Shown here one piece after another: positions 44,059 through 55,598 of a DNA stretch of 64,000 bases. The position numbers and the translations under genes were made by a program. The notes under the pieces are model-generated. The model was not told where the DNA came from. It did not search any database and saw nothing but the letters and a program-made list of their open reading frames with translations. How positions within the stretch are numbered: position 1 is the first letter of the stretch; each line of letters opens with the position of its first letter. Origin of the DNA: Thauera sp. (GTDB lineage: Bacteria; Pseudomonadota; Gammaproteobacteria; Burkholderiales; Rhodocyclaceae); the NCBI GenBank assembly GCA_024235615.1, contig JACKMB010000008.1, forward strand, positions 26,922-90,921. Reading direction: 5' to 3'.

Positions 44059-44895
44059 ATGAACAGGATCCATCATTGCCTGGATATGGCGCGCACGGAC
44101 GACTGCGCGTCGTGCCTTCTCGAAGGCTCCGCAGCCTGCGGGTCGATCACCGCGCTTGCGTCGGTCGCGGGCGGGGTGCCCTTCGTCTGCCACGTCTTCG
44201 CGCCGGGCGAGGCGCTGTACCGCAGCGGGGAGCCGGTCGACGGCCTGCACTTCATCGTCTCCGGCGGCGTCAAGCTGGTGCGCTGCGACGCCGCCGGGCA
44301 CGAGCGCATCGTGCACTTCGCCCAGGACGGCGGCATCGTCGGCTTCGACGCGATCAACGGCGAAGCCAGCCAGCACGGCGCGATCGCGCTCGACGAGGTG
44401 CGTACCTGCTGCATTCCGGCCGACAAGCTGGTGCGTGTGCTCGCCCGCCGGCCGGCGCTGCAGATGCAGGTGCTGCGCCAGATGCAGCGCGCGTTGTCCG
44501 ATGCTCATGGCTGGATTGCCGAGCTCGCGAGCGGGGTGCTGCCGGCGCGGGTGAGGCTCGCTCGCCTGCTGCTGCGCCTGCGCTGCGGCGAGGGTGAGCG
44601 CATCCGCCGCCTGCAACTGACCGAGATCGGTTCCATCCTCGCGCAGACGCCCGAGACGGTGTGCCGCACGCTGAAGGCTTTCGAGCAGGACGGCGTGCTC
44701 GTGCCGCAGGGTGGCCGCGGGTCGCAGCGGCATTACCTCGCCGACCTCGCGGCCTTGCAGCGCATCGCGCACGAGGGGGCAGAAGGTGTGCCGATCGCGG
44801 CACGCGCGCTGGCTGGCGACGATGCGGAGCTTGTCCGTCCGCCGCGCAGCCGCCGTGGCGAGGCCGCGTTGCGGCGCGCCGCCGCCACGCATTGA
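44059..44895 (+). CDS. Crp/Fnr-family transcriptional regulator with FNR-like cysteines
   Basis: A 278-residue regulator: cyclic-nucleotide-binding-like domain (about 35-145), dimer helix, and HTH domain (about 165-245) with recognition helix TPETVCRTLKAFE, retaining the Glu and Arg that in FNR read TTGAT. The N-terminus has Cys7, Cys16, Cys19 and Cys27, and Cys117/118 lie at a spacing close to FNR's fourth ligand, so an Fe-S cluster is possible; copper sensing is another option. The C-terminal 40 residues extend beyond the usual length. Located just after the copper receptor gene on the same strand. Confidence 0.85.
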   Translation: MNRIHHCLDMARTDDCASCLLEGSAACGSITALASVAGGVPFVCHVFAPGEALYRSGEPVDGLHFIVSGGVKLVRCDAAGHERIVHFAQDGGIVGFDAINGEASQHGAIALDEVRTCCIPADKLVRVLARRPALQMQVLRQMQRALSDAHGWIAELASGVLPARVRLARLLLRLRCGEGERIRRLQLTEIGSILAQTPETVCRTLKAFEQDGVLVPQGGRGSQRHYLADLAALQRIAHEGAEGVPIAARALAGDDAELVRPPRSRRGEAALRRAAATH

Positions 44896-44932
44896 GCGGG
44901 CAAGGCGCCTGCGTGCATTCGCGCCACCCATG

Positions 44933-44967
44933 AAAAAGGCGCCCGCGCCGGAAACCGGCGGGGCGCC
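44933..44967 (-). terminator. Intrinsic terminator of the pyruvate dehydrogenase operon
   Basis: On the minus strand a strong GC-rich hairpin (GGCGCCCCGCCGG with CCGGCGCGGGCGCC, loop TTT) is followed by TTTTT, 30 bases past the lpdA stop. Confidence 0.85.
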
Positions 44968-44996
44968 CCCACTCGACGGCAAGCGCCGGGACAGCC

Positions 44997-46790
44997 TTAC
45001 TTCTTGCGCATCGGCGGCAGGTCGGTGCAGCTGCCGTGCGCCACTTCGGCCGCCATGCCCACCGTCTCGCCCAGGGTCGGGTGGGGGTGGATGGTCTTGC
45101 CGATGTCGGTGGCGTCGGCGCCCATCTCGATCGCCAGGCAGACCTCGCCGATCATGTCGCCGGCCGACGGCCCGACGATGGTGCCGCCGATCACGCGGTG
45201 GGTCTCGGCATCGAAGATCAGCTTGGTGAAGCCGTAGTCGGCGCCGTTGGCGATCGCGCGCCCGCTGGCGGCCCACGGGAACTTGGCGGTCTCGACCTTC
45301 TTGCCCTCGGCCTTGGCCTGCGCCTCGGTGTAGCCGACCCAGGCCACCTCGGGGTGGGTGTAGGCCACGCCCGGGATCACGGTGGCGTCGAAGGCCGCCT
45401 TGTGACCCGCGGCGACCTCGGCCGCCACGTGCGCCTCATGCACCGCCTTGTGGGCGAGCATGGGCTGGCCGACGATGTCGCCGATCGCAAAGATGTGCGG
45501 CACGTTGGTGCGCATCTGCGCGTCCACCGGGATGAAGCCGCGCTCGCCGACGATCACGCCCGCCTTCTCGGCGCCGATCTTCTTGCCGTTGGGCGAGCGG
45601 CCCGCCGATTGCAGGATGAGGTCGTAGCGCACGGGTTCGGCGGGGGCCTTCTCGCCCTCGAACTTCACCCACAGGCCGTCGTCCTTGGCCTCGACCGCCA
45701 CGGTCCTGGTCTTCAGCATGATGTTGTCGAAGCGGTGGGCGTTCTGCTTCTCCCACACCTTGACCGCGTCGGCGTCCGGGCCCTGCATCAGGCGATCGAG
45801 CATCTCGACCACGTCGACGCGCGCGCCCAGCGTGGAGTACACCGTGGCCATCTCCAGGCCGATGATGCCGCCGCCGATCACCAGCATCTTCGCCGGCACC
45901 TGGCGCAGCTCGAGCGCGCCGGTCGAATCCACGATGCGCGCATCGCGCGGCAGGAAGGGCAGGTGCACCGCGGCCGAGCCGGCGGCGATGATGCAGTTCT
46001 TGAACTTCACCACCTTCTTCGCGCCGGTCTTGTCCTGGCTCGCGCCGGTGGTCTCTTCGACTTCCAGGTGGTTGGGGTCGAGGAAGCTGCCGTAGCCGCG
46101 GATGACGTCGACCTTGCGCGCCTTGGCCATGCCGGAGAGGCCGCCGGTGAGCTTGCCGATCACGCCGTCCTTGTGCTTGCGCAGTGCGTCGATGTCCACG
46201 CTCGGCTTGGCGAAGACGATACCCGCCTTATCGACATGCTCGGCCTCCTCGATCACCGCCGCCACGTGCAGCAGCGCCTTGGAGGGGATGCAGCCCACGT
46301 TCAGGCACACGCCGCCGAGCGTCGAATAGCGCTCGATGATCGCGGTCCTGAGACCGAGGTCGGCGGCGCGGAAGGCCGCCGAGTAGCCGCCGGGGCCGGC
46401 GCCGAGCACGACCAGGTCGTATTCGGCGTCGGCGCCGCCGGCGTGGCTCGCCGCCGCGGGGGCGGCGCTCGGCGAGGCGGAAGCCGCGATGGGCGCAGGC
46501 GCAGAAGCCGGCGTCGTGTTCGCGGCGGCCGCCGCTCCTGCAGGGGCGCCGGCGGCCTCCACCTTGATCAGCACTGCGCCTTCGCCGACCTTGTCGCCCA
46601 GATTGACCAGCACTTCCTTGACCACGCCGGCGGCCGAGGACGGTACGTCCATGGTCGCCTTGTCGGATTCGAGCGTGCAGATCGCATCGTCCACCGCGAT
46701 GGTGTCGCCGACCTTCACGAACAGCTCGATGACCGGCACCGCATCGAAATCGCCGATGTCGGGCACCTTCACTTCAATCATTTGACTCAT
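44997..46790 (-). CDS. lpdA: Dihydrolipoamide dehydrogenase (E3) with N-terminal lipoyl domain
   Basis: A 597-residue E3. Residues 1-80 are a lipoyl domain (Lys44 in ESDKATMDVP), then an Ala/Pro/Ser linker of about 40 residues, then the FAD/NAD flavoprotein: GAGPGGYSAAF, redox pair Cys162/Cys167 (GGVCLNVGCIPS), GGGIIGLEMA, and the catalytic His region HPHPTLGE. It reoxidises lipoamide of the pyruvate dehydrogenase complex. The ATG at 46790 has GAGG eight bases upstream; nearby in-frame ATGs at 46796 and 46781 are alternatives. Third gene of aceE-aceF-lpdA. Confidence 0.96.
   Translation of the reverse strand: MSQMIEVKVPDIGDFDAVPVIELFVKVGDTIAVDDAICTLESDKATMDVPSSAAGVVKEVLVNLGDKVGEGAVLIKVEAAGAPAGAAAAANTTPASAPAPIAASASPSAAPAAASHAGGADAEYDLVVLGAGPGGYSAAFRAADLGLRTAIIERYSTLGGVCLNVGCIPSKALLHVAAVIEEAEHVDKAGIVFAKPSVDIDALRKHKDGVIGKLTGGLSGMAKARKVDVIRGYGSFLDPNHLEVEETTGASQDKTGAKKVVKFKNCIIAAGSAAVHLPFLPRDARIVDSTGALELRQVPAKMLVIGGGIIGLEMATVYSTLGARVDVVEMLDRLMQGPDADAVKVWEKQNAHRFDNIMLKTRTVAVEAKDDGLWVKFEGEKAPAEPVRYDLILQSAGRSPNGKKIGAEKAGVIVGERGFIPVDAQMRTNVPHIFAIGDIVGQPMLAHKAVHEAHVAAEVAAGHKAAFDATVIPGVAYTHPEVAWVGYTEAQAKAEGKKVETAKFPWAASGRAIANGADYGFTKLIFDAETHRVIGGTIVGPSAGDMIGEVCLAIEMGADATDIGKTIHPHPTLGETVGMAAEVAHGSCTDLPPMRKK
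46519..46542. repeat. REP-like half element inside the lpdA linker
   Basis: Within the lpdA linker-coding sequence this stretch (TTCGCGGCGGCC followed by GCCGCTCCTGCA) matches 22 of 24 positions of the left half of the repeat at 61902-61925. It encodes part of the Ala-rich linker. Confidence 0.45.
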
Positions 46791-46880
46791 CTTCATCACC
46801 TCGTGAGGAGTTTCCGGAAGAGGAAGGCGCCGGGGCCCGGGGCGCTTCGCCCCTGCCCCCACGCCTCACTCCTCACCACG

Positions 46881-48563
46881 TCAGAGCATCACCCGGCGGA
46901 AGTCCGCCAGCAATTGCGCGAGGTACACGTTGAAGCGGGTGGCCAGTGCGCCGTCGATCACGCGGTGGTCCGCGGTCAGCGACATCGGCAGAGTGAGGCG
47001 CGGCACGAACTGCTTGCCGTCCCACACCGGCTTCATCACCGACTTGTTCACCCCGAGGATGGCCACTTCGGGCGCATTGACGATCGGCGCGAAGTAGGTG
47101 CCACCGATGCCGCCCAGCGAGCTGATCGTGAAGCAGGCGCCCGACATGTCGGCCGGGCCGAGCTTGCCGTCGCGCGCCTTCTTGGCCAGCGCACCGGTCT
47201 CGGCGGCGATGTCGAACACGCTCTTCTTGTCGGCGTCCTTGACCACCGGCACGACGAGGCCGTTGGGGGTGTCGGCTGCGAACGCGATGTTGAAGTACTT
47301 CTTGTAGACCAGGTTGTCGCCATCGAGGCTGGTGTTGAACTCGGGGAACTCCTGCAGCGCGCGCACCGAGGCCTTGATGATGAAGGCGAGCATGGTGAGC
47401 TTCTTGCCCGACTTCTCGTACTCCTTGTTCATCTGCACCCGGAAGGCTTCCAGGTCGGTGATGTCGGCGTCCTCGTGGTAGGTCACCGCCGGGATCATCA
47501 CCCAGTTGCGGGCGAGGTTCTGGCCGGAGATCTTCTTGATGCGCGACAGCGGCTTGACCTCGATCTCGCCGAACTTGGCGAAGTCGACCTTGGGCCACGG
47601 CAGCAGATCCAGCCCGCCACCCAGGCTCGCACCCGCCGCCGCCGCCGCCGGGGTCTTGCCCGGGACCACGCCGCTCGTCATCGCCGCCTTGATGAAGCCG
47701 GCGACGTCTTCCTTGAGGATGCGGCCCTTGGGACCGGTGGCCTTGACCTGGCCGAGATCGACGCCGAGCTCGCGGGCGAAGGCGCGCACCGAGGGGCTGG
47801 CGTGCACCTTGCCGCCGAGCGTGACGGCCGAGGGCGCGGCCGCGGGCATCGCCGCCGGGGCGCTCGCGGCCGGGCCGCCGTCGGCGAGCGGGGCGGGCGA
47901 GGAGGCTGCAGCGGGCGCCGCGGCCGCGGCTGCGGCGACCGGGATGGCGGCGACCGCCGCGCCAGCGCCGGTCTCCACCTTGATCAGCACCTTGCCCTGG
48001 CCGACCTTGTCGCCGAGGGCGACCAGCACCTCCTTGACCACGCCGGCGGCCGAGGACGGCACGTCCATCGTGGCCTTGTCCGATTCGAGCGTCGCGATCG
48101 CGTCGTCGACCTTGATCGTGTCGCCCACCTTCACGAACAGCTCGATGATGGGCACCGCGTCGAAGTCGCCGATGTCGGGCACGACGACCTCGACGACACC
48201 GCCTGCAGCCGCGCCGGAAGGCGCGGACGGGGCGGGCGCCGGGGCGGGCGTGGGCGCGGCAGCGGGCGCTGCATTCGCGGCTGCCGCCGCTCCTACAGAG
48301 GACGCTACCGCCGCGCCGGCAGAGGCCGCTTCGATCTTGATCAGCACCGTGCCCTCGCCGACCTTGTCGCCGATCCCGACCAGCACTTCCTTCACGACGC
48401 CGGCCGCGGAGGACGGCACGTCCATCGTGGCCTTGTCCGATTCGAGCGTCGCGATCGCGTCATCGACCGCGATCGTGTCGCCCACCTTCACGAACAGCTC
48501 GATCACTGGCACCGCGTCGAAATCGCCGATGTCAGGCACTTTCACTTCAATGAGTTGGCTCAT
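46881..48563 (-). CDS. aceF: Pyruvate dehydrogenase E2, dihydrolipoamide acetyltransferase
   Basis: A 560-residue E2 with two lipoyl domains (Lys44 and Lys163, each in ESDKATMDVP), Ala/Pro-rich linkers, an E3/E1-binding domain (ASPSVRAFARELGVDLGQV) and the acetyltransferase core ending with the catalytic HRVIDGALATRF. It transfers acetyl groups to CoA. It begins 21 bases after aceE and ends 90 bases before lpdA; a TGAGG-type repeat lies in that last gap. Confidence 0.97.
   Translation of the reverse strand: MSQLIEVKVPDIGDFDAVPVIELFVKVGDTIAVDDAIATLESDKATMDVPSSAAGVVKEVLVGIGDKVGEGTVLIKIEAASAGAAVASSVGAAAAANAAPAAAPTPAPAPAPSAPSGAAAGGVVEVVVPDIGDFDAVPIIELFVKVGDTIKVDDAIATLESDKATMDVPSSAAGVVKEVLVALGDKVGQGKVLIKVETGAGAAVAAIPVAAAAAAAPAAASSPAPLADGGPAASAPAAMPAAAPSAVTLGGKVHASPSVRAFARELGVDLGQVKATGPKGRILKEDVAGFIKAAMTSGVVPGKTPAAAAAGASLGGGLDLLPWPKVDFAKFGEIEVKPLSRIKKISGQNLARNWVMIPAVTYHEDADITDLEAFRVQMNKEYEKSGKKLTMLAFIIKASVRALQEFPEFNTSLDGDNLVYKKYFNIAFAADTPNGLVVPVVKDADKKSVFDIAAETGALAKKARDGKLGPADMSGACFTISSLGGIGGTYFAPIVNAPEVAILGVNKSVMKPVWDGKQFVPRLTLPMSLTADHRVIDGALATRFNVYLAQLLADFRRVML
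48274..48297. repeat. REP-like half element inside the aceF linker
   Basis: 24 bases (TTCGCGGCTGCC followed by GCCGCTCCTACA) identical to 61902-61925 of the intergenic repeat pair. Here it encodes residues 89-98 (SVGAAAAANA on the minus strand) of the linker after the first lipoyl domain. Confidence 0.65.
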
Positions 48564-48584
48564 GTTCTCAGTCTCCTTGCGCGC

Positions 48585-51266
<2,682 letters not shown>

Positions 51267-51364
51267 GGTTTGTCTCCTCATGACGTTCAGTTGGCGATTC
51301 CTGTCCGGCGGGACAGGCGGGTTGTTGGTTACGGGCACGACCATGCCGGCTGCCGCACGGTCAG

Positions 51365-51401
51365 CGTTTCAAAATATAAAACGTCTTTTCGCGATGTGCA
51401 A
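51365..51401 (-). promoter_or_regulatory. Pyruvate dehydrogenase operon promoter with overlapping palindrome
   Basis: On the minus strand TTGCAC (51401-51396) and TATATT (51378-51373) with a 17-base spacer, about 100 bases before aceE. The -10 lies within CGTTT-N9-AAACG (51365-51383), a possible operator. The surrounding sequence is unusually AT-rich for this genome. Confidence 0.55.
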
Positions 51402-51447
51402 TAGGTTTTCACCTGATGAACGATATTTGGCTCCGTGATGGCTTCAT

Positions 51448-52695
51448 TCATGGCCGGGGCTGGTCCGGCGTGGCCTCGTGGGCGAACACCACCGCGCCGT
51501 CGCGGATCTCGCCGAGGTGGATCTGGCGCGCGCTGTGCAAGGTCTCGTGGTTGTCGCGGGAGAAGGGGCGGCGGTAGCGCATGATCACGCCCGCCACCTC
51601 TGCCTCCAGGTTCTCGAGTGCCTCGCGGATGCGTGGACCGTCCAGGCTGTCGGCCTGGCGGATCGCCGCGGCGAGCAGCAGCATCGAGTCGTAGCCCTGC
51701 GCGGCGGCCGGCGGCACCGGGATGCGGGCGCTGCCGGTGGCAAGCTCCCACGCGGCGAGAAAGGCGGCCTGGGCGGGGGTGCGCGCGGCGGCGATGAAGG
51801 TCTGCGGCATGCGCGCACCCTCGGCGTTGCGCCCGGCGAGCTCGATGAAGCTCGACATCGCCAGCGTCCAGCTGCCGATCATCGGCACCTGCCAGCCGAG
51901 TTGGGCCATCGAGTTGGCGATGTGTGCAAGCTCGGGGCCGATGCCGTAGGTGAGCACGGCCTGGGCGCCGGCGGCGCGGGCGCGCTCGAGCTGCGGCCGC
52001 ATGTCGGTCTCGCGCAGCTGGAAGCGTTCGACCGCCACCGGTGCGAGCCCGCGCGTGCGCAGGGTGGCGACGAGGTCCTGGCTGCCGAGCACGCCGTAGT
52101 TGGTGGCGTCGTGCAGGATCGCGAGCCGGGTCAGGCCGCGGCGGCCGACCGCCTCCTCGACGATCACCGCCGCCTGCAGGGTGTCGCTGGCGGAGACCCG
52201 GAAGACGTAGTTCTCGGGGAACTCGGGGGGCTGGAACTGCTTGGTGATCAGCGAGCCGGTAGCCACCGAGGTGATCACCGGGATGCGTGCCATCTGGTAG
52301 TGGCGCTGGCTGGCGAGTGCGACGCCGGTATTGACGATGCCCAGCCCGGCGATGACCCGCTCGCGATGGACGAAGTCACGCACGATCTGCGCGCCGAGCT
52401 CGTTGCTGGCCTCGTCGTCGCGCTCGACCAGCTCGATGCGGCGGCCGAGCAGGCCGCCGCCTGCGTTGAGTTGCGCGGCAGCGATGCGGATGCCTTCGCG
52501 CATCGACAGCCCCATCGGCGCCGACGGGCCGGAGAAGGGCCCGGACACGCCCACCCGGATCGGTGCCCGCTCTCCGCTGCTCGGGCGCGCGCCCACCCCC
52601 ACGGCCTCTGCCGGGACGGCCTGCGCCGACAGCTGCGGCGCCAGGAGCACAAGCGTCACGAGGGCGCGCCCGAGCAGCGCGAGGAAGGGTTTCAT
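51448..52695 (-). CDS. Periplasmic binding protein, branched-chain amino acid/amide type
   Basis: A 415-residue secreted protein (signal peptide to about SAQA) of the Peripl_BP_6/ANF class. APIRVGVSGPFSGPSAPMG, LNAGGGLLGRRIELVERDDEA and IGSWTLAMSSF fit LivJ-like proteins. No permease or ATPase genes accompany it. It is divergent from a PAS histidine kinase gene, 194 bases apart, so it may act as an accessory sensor rather than a transporter subunit. Ligand unknown. Confidence 0.85.
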   Translation of the reverse strand: MKPFLALLGRALVTLVLLAPQLSAQAVPAEAVGVGARPSSGERAPIRVGVSGPFSGPSAPMGLSMREGIRIAAAQLNAGGGLLGRRIELVERDDEASNELGAQIVRDFVHRERVIAGLGIVNTGVALASQRHYQMARIPVITSVATGSLITKQFQPPEFPENYVFRVSASDTLQAAVIVEEAVGRRGLTRLAILHDATNYGVLGSQDLVATLRTRGLAPVAVERFQLRETDMRPQLERARAAGAQAVLTYGIGPELAHIANSMAQLGWQVPMIGSWTLAMSSFIELAGRNAEGARMPQTFIAAARTPAQAAFLAAWELATGSARIPVPPAAAQGYDSMLLLAAAIRQADSLDGPRIREALENLEAEVAGVIMRYRRPFSRDNHETLHSARQIHLGEIRDGAVVFAHEATPDQPRP

Positions 52696-52889
52696 TCCCT
52701 CACTCTAGGCAGCGTGGCCGAACCCACAAATTGGCGGAAACCCCATCGCCGCCTGCTGCGCCGCCGCATCCACACCGGGTAGGCGGACCCCGATCAGGGT
52801 TACACCGGATGACGCGGGCGGGCGTGCTCGACAACAATCGCCATCCCGATCCTTGTCCCCGCACCGCTCGCCCGGCCATTCCTACATCC

Positions 52890-55598
52890 ATGCAAGCCTC
52901 CGCCACTGCCCGGGCGACCCTGTCGCGCTGGTACTGGGCCGTGCCCTATCTCGCGGTGACCGTGCTCGCGCTGTCGATGCTCGCGGTCGTGTGGCTGCTG
53001 CAGGAGCGCGAGACCGAGGTCGAGCGCGACGCGCTCGCACGCGACCTGCAGTGGACGGAGCAGTCGATCCGGCGCGCGATGCTCACCACCGAGGAGTTCC
53101 TCGTCCAGCTCGCGCGCGACCTGTCGGCGGGCACGCTCGATCACGACGGCTTCCAGCTGCGCGCCAACGAGCACCTCGCGATCAACCCCGCCCTGAGCAA
53201 CCTCGCCTGGGTCGATCGCGAGCACGTGATCACGTGGCCGGCGCCCTTCGATACCCGCGACCTGCTCACCGGCGAGATCCTCGTGGATGACCAGGTGGAG
53301 GCCTTCCAGAACAGCGTCCTGTCCGCTCGCCTGACCTACGGCCGGCCCTACGTCGACTCGCGCGGTGCCGCCGTGCTCGAGGTCTTTGCGCCGGTGTTGC
53401 GGCGCGGCGAATCGCTCGGGGCGATCGTCGCGGTGTATTCGCTGGAGCGCATGCTCAGCCGCCTGGTGCCGGCGCGCTTCGCCGAGAAGTACCGCCTCGC
53501 CATCCTCGATCGCGCCGGCCAGGTGCTCGCGCTCAGCTCGGCGCTGCCCGAGGCGCAGCAGCCGCTCTCGCTCACGCTGGCGCTCGATCCGCCCGGCAAC
53601 GGCCTGGCGTTGCAGGCGATGGCCTTCCGGCCCGGCGGTGCGGTGCTGCGCTACCTGCCGTCCGCGCTCATCGTGGGCCTGTCGCTGGTGGTGCTGTGGA
53701 GCGTGTGGACGCTGCGCCGCCACGTGCAGCGCCGCGTGCGGGTGGAGAAGGAGCGCGACCAGCTCTTCGATCTCTCGCTCGACCTGCTGTGCGTGATCGA
53801 TCTCGATGGCCGCTTCGGGCGCTGCAACCCGGCCTTCGAGCGTGTGCTCGGGCACGATCCGCGGTCCCTGCCGGGGCGCTCGCTGATCGACTTCGTGCAC
53901 GCCGAGGACGTGGCCGAGACGCTTTCCATGCTGCGCCGGCTGGCCAGCGGCGAGCCGGTACGCTTTGAGACGCGCTGCCGCTGCGCCGACGGCAGCTACA
54001 AGTGGCTGATGTGGAGCATCAACCCGGTGCGCGAGGAGCGCCTGGTGTATGCGGTAGCGCACGACGTCACCGGGCGCAAGGCCACCGAGGACGCGCTACG
54101 CGCCGAGTCCGCCTTCCGCAAGGCGATGGAGGACTCGGTGGTCACCGGTCTGCGCGCGATCGACCTGTCGGGGCGCATCATCTATGTGAACTCCGCCTTC
54201 TGCCGCATGATCGGCTTCGACGAGGACGAGCTCGTCGGCGCCGGGCCGCCTTTCCCCTACTGGCCGCCCGAGCAGCTCGCCGAGTGCGAGCGCAACCTGT
54301 CGATGACCCTGTCCGGGCGCGCACCGCGCAGCGGCTTCGAGATGCGCATCCTGCGCAAGAACGGCGAGCGCTTCGATGCGCGCTTCTACCTCTCGCCGCT
54401 GATCGACCTCACCGGCCGGCAGACCGGCTGGATGGCCTCGATCACCGACATCACCGAGCCCAAGCGCGTGCGTGCGGCGCTCGAGTCGGCGCACGAGCGC
54501 TTCGAGGCGGTGCTCGACGGCCTCGACGCGGCGGTGTTCGTGGCCGATGCGCGCACCGACGAGATCCTCTTCGCCAACCTCGCCTTCAAGCGCATCCACG
54601 GCTTCGACGCCGTCGGGCGCACGGTGCGCGGGGTGGCGGTGCCGCAACCCGAGCGCGGGGACTACCGCGTCGACCCGCGCAACCTGTCGCCCGCCGACGT
54701 GCCGCGCGAGCTCTTCGACGGCGAACTGCTGCACCCGCAGTCGGGGCGCTGGTACCACGTGCGCGAGCAGGCCACGCGCTGGGTGGACGGGCGGGTGGTG
54801 CGCATGGGCATCGCCACCGACATCACCGACCGCAAGCGGACTGCCGAGGTGGCGCGCGAGCAGGAGGAGCGCCTGCAGCGCACCGCGCGCCTGATCACCA
54901 TGGGCGAGATGGCCTCGACGCTGGCGCACGAGCTCAACCAGCCGCTGGCGGCGATCGCCAACTACTGCGCCGGCTCGGTGACCCGGCTGCAGTCGGGCAA
55001 GGGCAGGACGGAGGACGTGCTCGCCGCGATGCAGAAGGCGAGCTTCCAGGCCGAGCGCGCCGGCAAGATCATCCGCCGGGTGCGCGAGTTCGTGAAGAAG
55101 AGCGAGCCGCAGCGCTGCGCGGTGGACCTCGTCGAGGTGCTGGAGGACGCGATCGGCTTCGCCGACATCGACGCCCACCGCACCCGCATCCGCATCCACA
55201 CCGAGCTCGCGCCCGACCTGCCGCCGGTGTACGCCGACCGCATCATGATCGAGCAGGTGCTGCTCAACCTCATCCGCAACGGCCTCGACGCCATGGCCGA
55301 CACCCTGCCCGAGGCGCGCGTGCTGACGGTACGGGTGAGCACCGTCGGGGCGGATGCGGTCGAGGTCGCGGTGATCGACCGTGGCCACGGCATCAGCGAG
55401 GAGGGCAGGGCGCAGCTGTTCACCCCCTTCTACACCACCAAGGTGGAGGGCATGGGCATGGGCCTCAACATCTGCCGCTCGATCATCGAGTTCCACAACG
55501 GCAGATTGCTGGTCGACGCCAACCCCGAAGGCGGTACCATATTTACCTTCACCCTGCCGACGGAGTCCGCAATTGAGCGTAGTGCCCGCAGCGCCTGA
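52890..55598 (+). CDS. Membrane PAS-domain sensor histidine kinase
   Basis: A 902-residue sensor. Helix 1 (about 13-36), a periplasmic domain of about 215 residues, helix 2 (about 255-275), three PAS domains (about 290-405, 415-525, 535-650) and a HisKA/HATPase core with phospho-His680 (STLAHELNQPLAAIANYC), N box NLIRNGLDAMAD, and GMGMGLNICRSI. The HELNQPL type is that of FixL/DctB-like kinases. The start at 52890 (MQASATARATL) lacks a strong ribosome-binding site; 52809 is a possible longer start. It overlaps the response regulator gene by 26 bases. Confidence 0.88.
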   Translation: MQASATARATLSRWYWAVPYLAVTVLALSMLAVVWLLQERETEVERDALARDLQWTEQSIRRAMLTTEEFLVQLARDLSAGTLDHDGFQLRANEHLAINPALSNLAWVDREHVITWPAPFDTRDLLTGEILVDDQVEAFQNSVLSARLTYGRPYVDSRGAAVLEVFAPVLRRGESLGAIVAVYSLERMLSRLVPARFAEKYRLAILDRAGQVLALSSALPEAQQPLSLTLALDPPGNGLALQAMAFRPGGAVLRYLPSALIVGLSLVVLWSVWTLRRHVQRRVRVEKERDQLFDLSLDLLCVIDLDGRFGRCNPAFERVLGHDPRSLPGRSLIDFVHAEDVAETLSMLRRLASGEPVRFETRCRCADGSYKWLMWSINPVREERLVYAVAHDVTGRKATEDALRAESAFRKAMEDSVVTGLRAIDLSGRIIYVNSAFCRMIGFDEDELVGAGPPFPYWPPEQLAECERNLSMTLSGRAPRSGFEMRILRKNGERFDARFYLSPLIDLTGRQTGWMASITDITEPKRVRAALESAHERFEAVLDGLDAAVFVADARTDEILFANLAFKRIHGFDAVGRTVRGVAVPQPERGDYRVDPRNLSPADVPRELFDGELLHPQSGRWYHVREQATRWVDGRVVRMGIATDITDRKRTAEVAREQEERLQRTARLITMGEMASTLAHELNQPLAAIANYCAGSVTRLQSGKGRTEDVLAAMQKASFQAERAGKIIRRVREFVKKSEPQRCAVDLVEVLEDAIGFADIDAHRTRIRIHTELAPDLPPVYADRIMIEQVLLNLIRNGLDAMADTLPEARVLTVRVSTVGADAVEVAVIDRGHGISEEGRAQLFTPFYTTKVEGMGMGLNICRSIIEFHNGRLLVDANPEGGTIFTFTLPTESAIERSARSA

